DNA from: Gammaproteobacteria bacterium
GTDB lineage: Bacteria > Pseudomonadota > Gammaproteobacteria > Steroidobacterales > Steroidobacteraceae
Direction of reading: 5' to 3'
Assembly (NCBI GenBank): GCA_004297335.1
Contig: SCUD01000107.1
Span: 1-52,236 of the forward strand
Length of the DNA stretch: 52,236 bases
The position numbers and the translations under genes are program-made. A model generated the notes under the pieces. That model ran no database searches. It worked only from the letters and a program-made list of their open reading frames with translations, and was not told the DNA's origin. Shown one piece after another: positions 51,839 through 52,236 of this stretch. The first letter of the stretch is position 1; every line of letters starts with the position of its first letter.

Positions 51839-52236
51839 ATGGCGGTCGATCTGGCTTATGTCGTCTACGGATTGCCGCTCCTGTTCATCTGGGCGGCCTA
51901 CCTGAGTCGTCACCGCTGGCGCGAGAGCCGCAGCATTGCGGCGCTGCAGGCGGCGCGCGCGGCCGGGCTCACCGAACCCGCGTCGCTGCACCCGGCCATT
52001 GACCCCCTCCGCTGCATCGGCTGCGGCTCCTGCGTGACGGCCTGTCCGGAACAACCCGGACACCAGGTGCTCGGACTCATCGGCGGCAAGGCGCAGCTCG
52101 TCTCCCCGAGCGACTGCATCGGCCATGGCGCCTGCAGGACGGCCTGCCCGGAGGGCGCGATCACGCTGGTGTTCGGCAGCGAAACGCGCGGGGTCACGAT
52201 TCCGCTGCTGTCGCCGGACTTCGAGACCAATGTCCC
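51839..52236 (+). CDS. Membrane-anchored two-[4Fe-4S] protein, probably an Fe-S flavoprotein (partial)
   Basis: The gene runs off the right edge after 132 codons. It begins with a membrane helix (LAYVVYGLPLLFIWAAYL) and then has two ferredoxin-type cluster motifs, CIGCGSCVTACP (about 59-70) and CIGHGACRTACP (about 93-104). The last residues (IPLLSPDFETNV) match the segment that precedes a GlyxGly flavin/NAD motif in thioredoxin-reductase-like flavoproteins, so the missing part probably is such a domain. It is divergent from the cytochrome operon across a 138-base gap in which I see no clear promoter, only an imperfect palindrome at 51784-51799. Confidence 0.75.
   Translation, partial: MAVDLAYVVYGLPLLFIWAAYLSRHRWRESRSIAALQAARAAGLTEPASLHPAIDPLRCIGCGSCVTACPEQPGHQVLGLIGGKAQLVSPSDCIGHGACRTACPEGAITLVFGSETRGVTIPLLSPDFETNV

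Overview
The window is about 52 kb of high-GC DNA, densely coded on both strands. No gene-free stretch exceeds 300 bases; the longest is 10492-10726. The ATP synthase order atpI-B-E-F-H-A-G-D-C behind parA-parB, the HutF/HutG route of histidine breakdown, two TonB-dependent receptors and signal-peptide-bearing envelope proteins point to a Gram-negative proteobacterium. A GC-rich gammaproteobacterium of the steroid/terpenoid-degrading kind (for example Steroidobacterales or Nevskiales) is my inference; no rRNA or tRNA is present to prove it.

Region 1 (1-15396) looks like a catabolic island for a hydrophobic ring compound. A plus-strand operon carries a 3-ketosteroid-1-dehydrogenase-like flavoprotein, a molybdenum hydroxylase large subunit, a SnoaL/DUF1214 fusion, a sulfotransferase-like protein and a zinc alcohol dehydrogenase. 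A VapBC toxin-antitoxin pair, a minus-strand pair (NTF2-fold protein and luciferase-like monooxygenase), a TonB receptor and a second, paralogous molybdenum hydroxylase large subunit follow. The substrate cannot be read from the sequence.

Region 2 (15453-30233) is housekeeping: rsmG, then korA-korB, a ferritin-like gene and glgC, then parA-parB and the complete F1Fo ATP synthase operon, with a glutathione S-transferase behind atpC. In many gammaproteobacteria rsmG is followed directly by parA, so the four genes between them look inserted. A TATAAT promoter and a hairpin with six T residues lie between parB and atpI.

Region 3 (30262-41126 and on to 44386) holds a quinone-oxidoreductase-like MDR protein, a nucleotidyltransferase with a tiny partner, a TrpB2-type enzyme, a second TonB receptor, and two divergent histidine-utilisation operons: hutC-hutI-hutG-hutF-UbiA family gene on the minus strand and hutU-hutH on the plus strand. 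A perfect palindrome, TTGTCTAGACAA, sits between them inside overlapping promoters. All five enzymes from histidine to glutamate are present.

Region 4 (44393-52236) is the most unusual part. Five tightly coupled minus-strand genes encode a membrane-anchored TPR protein, an integral membrane protein with two HX13H heme-ligand pairs, a 21-heme and a 24-heme periplasmic cytochrome c, and a protein combining a signal peptide, a SPOR-like domain, TPRs and a probable outer-membrane beta-barrel. Divergent to them starts a membrane-anchored two-[4Fe-4S] protein that runs off the window and probably continues as a flavoprotein. Together these could form an electron path from the cytoplasm across both membranes, which I regard as the strongest candidate for an undescribed system here.
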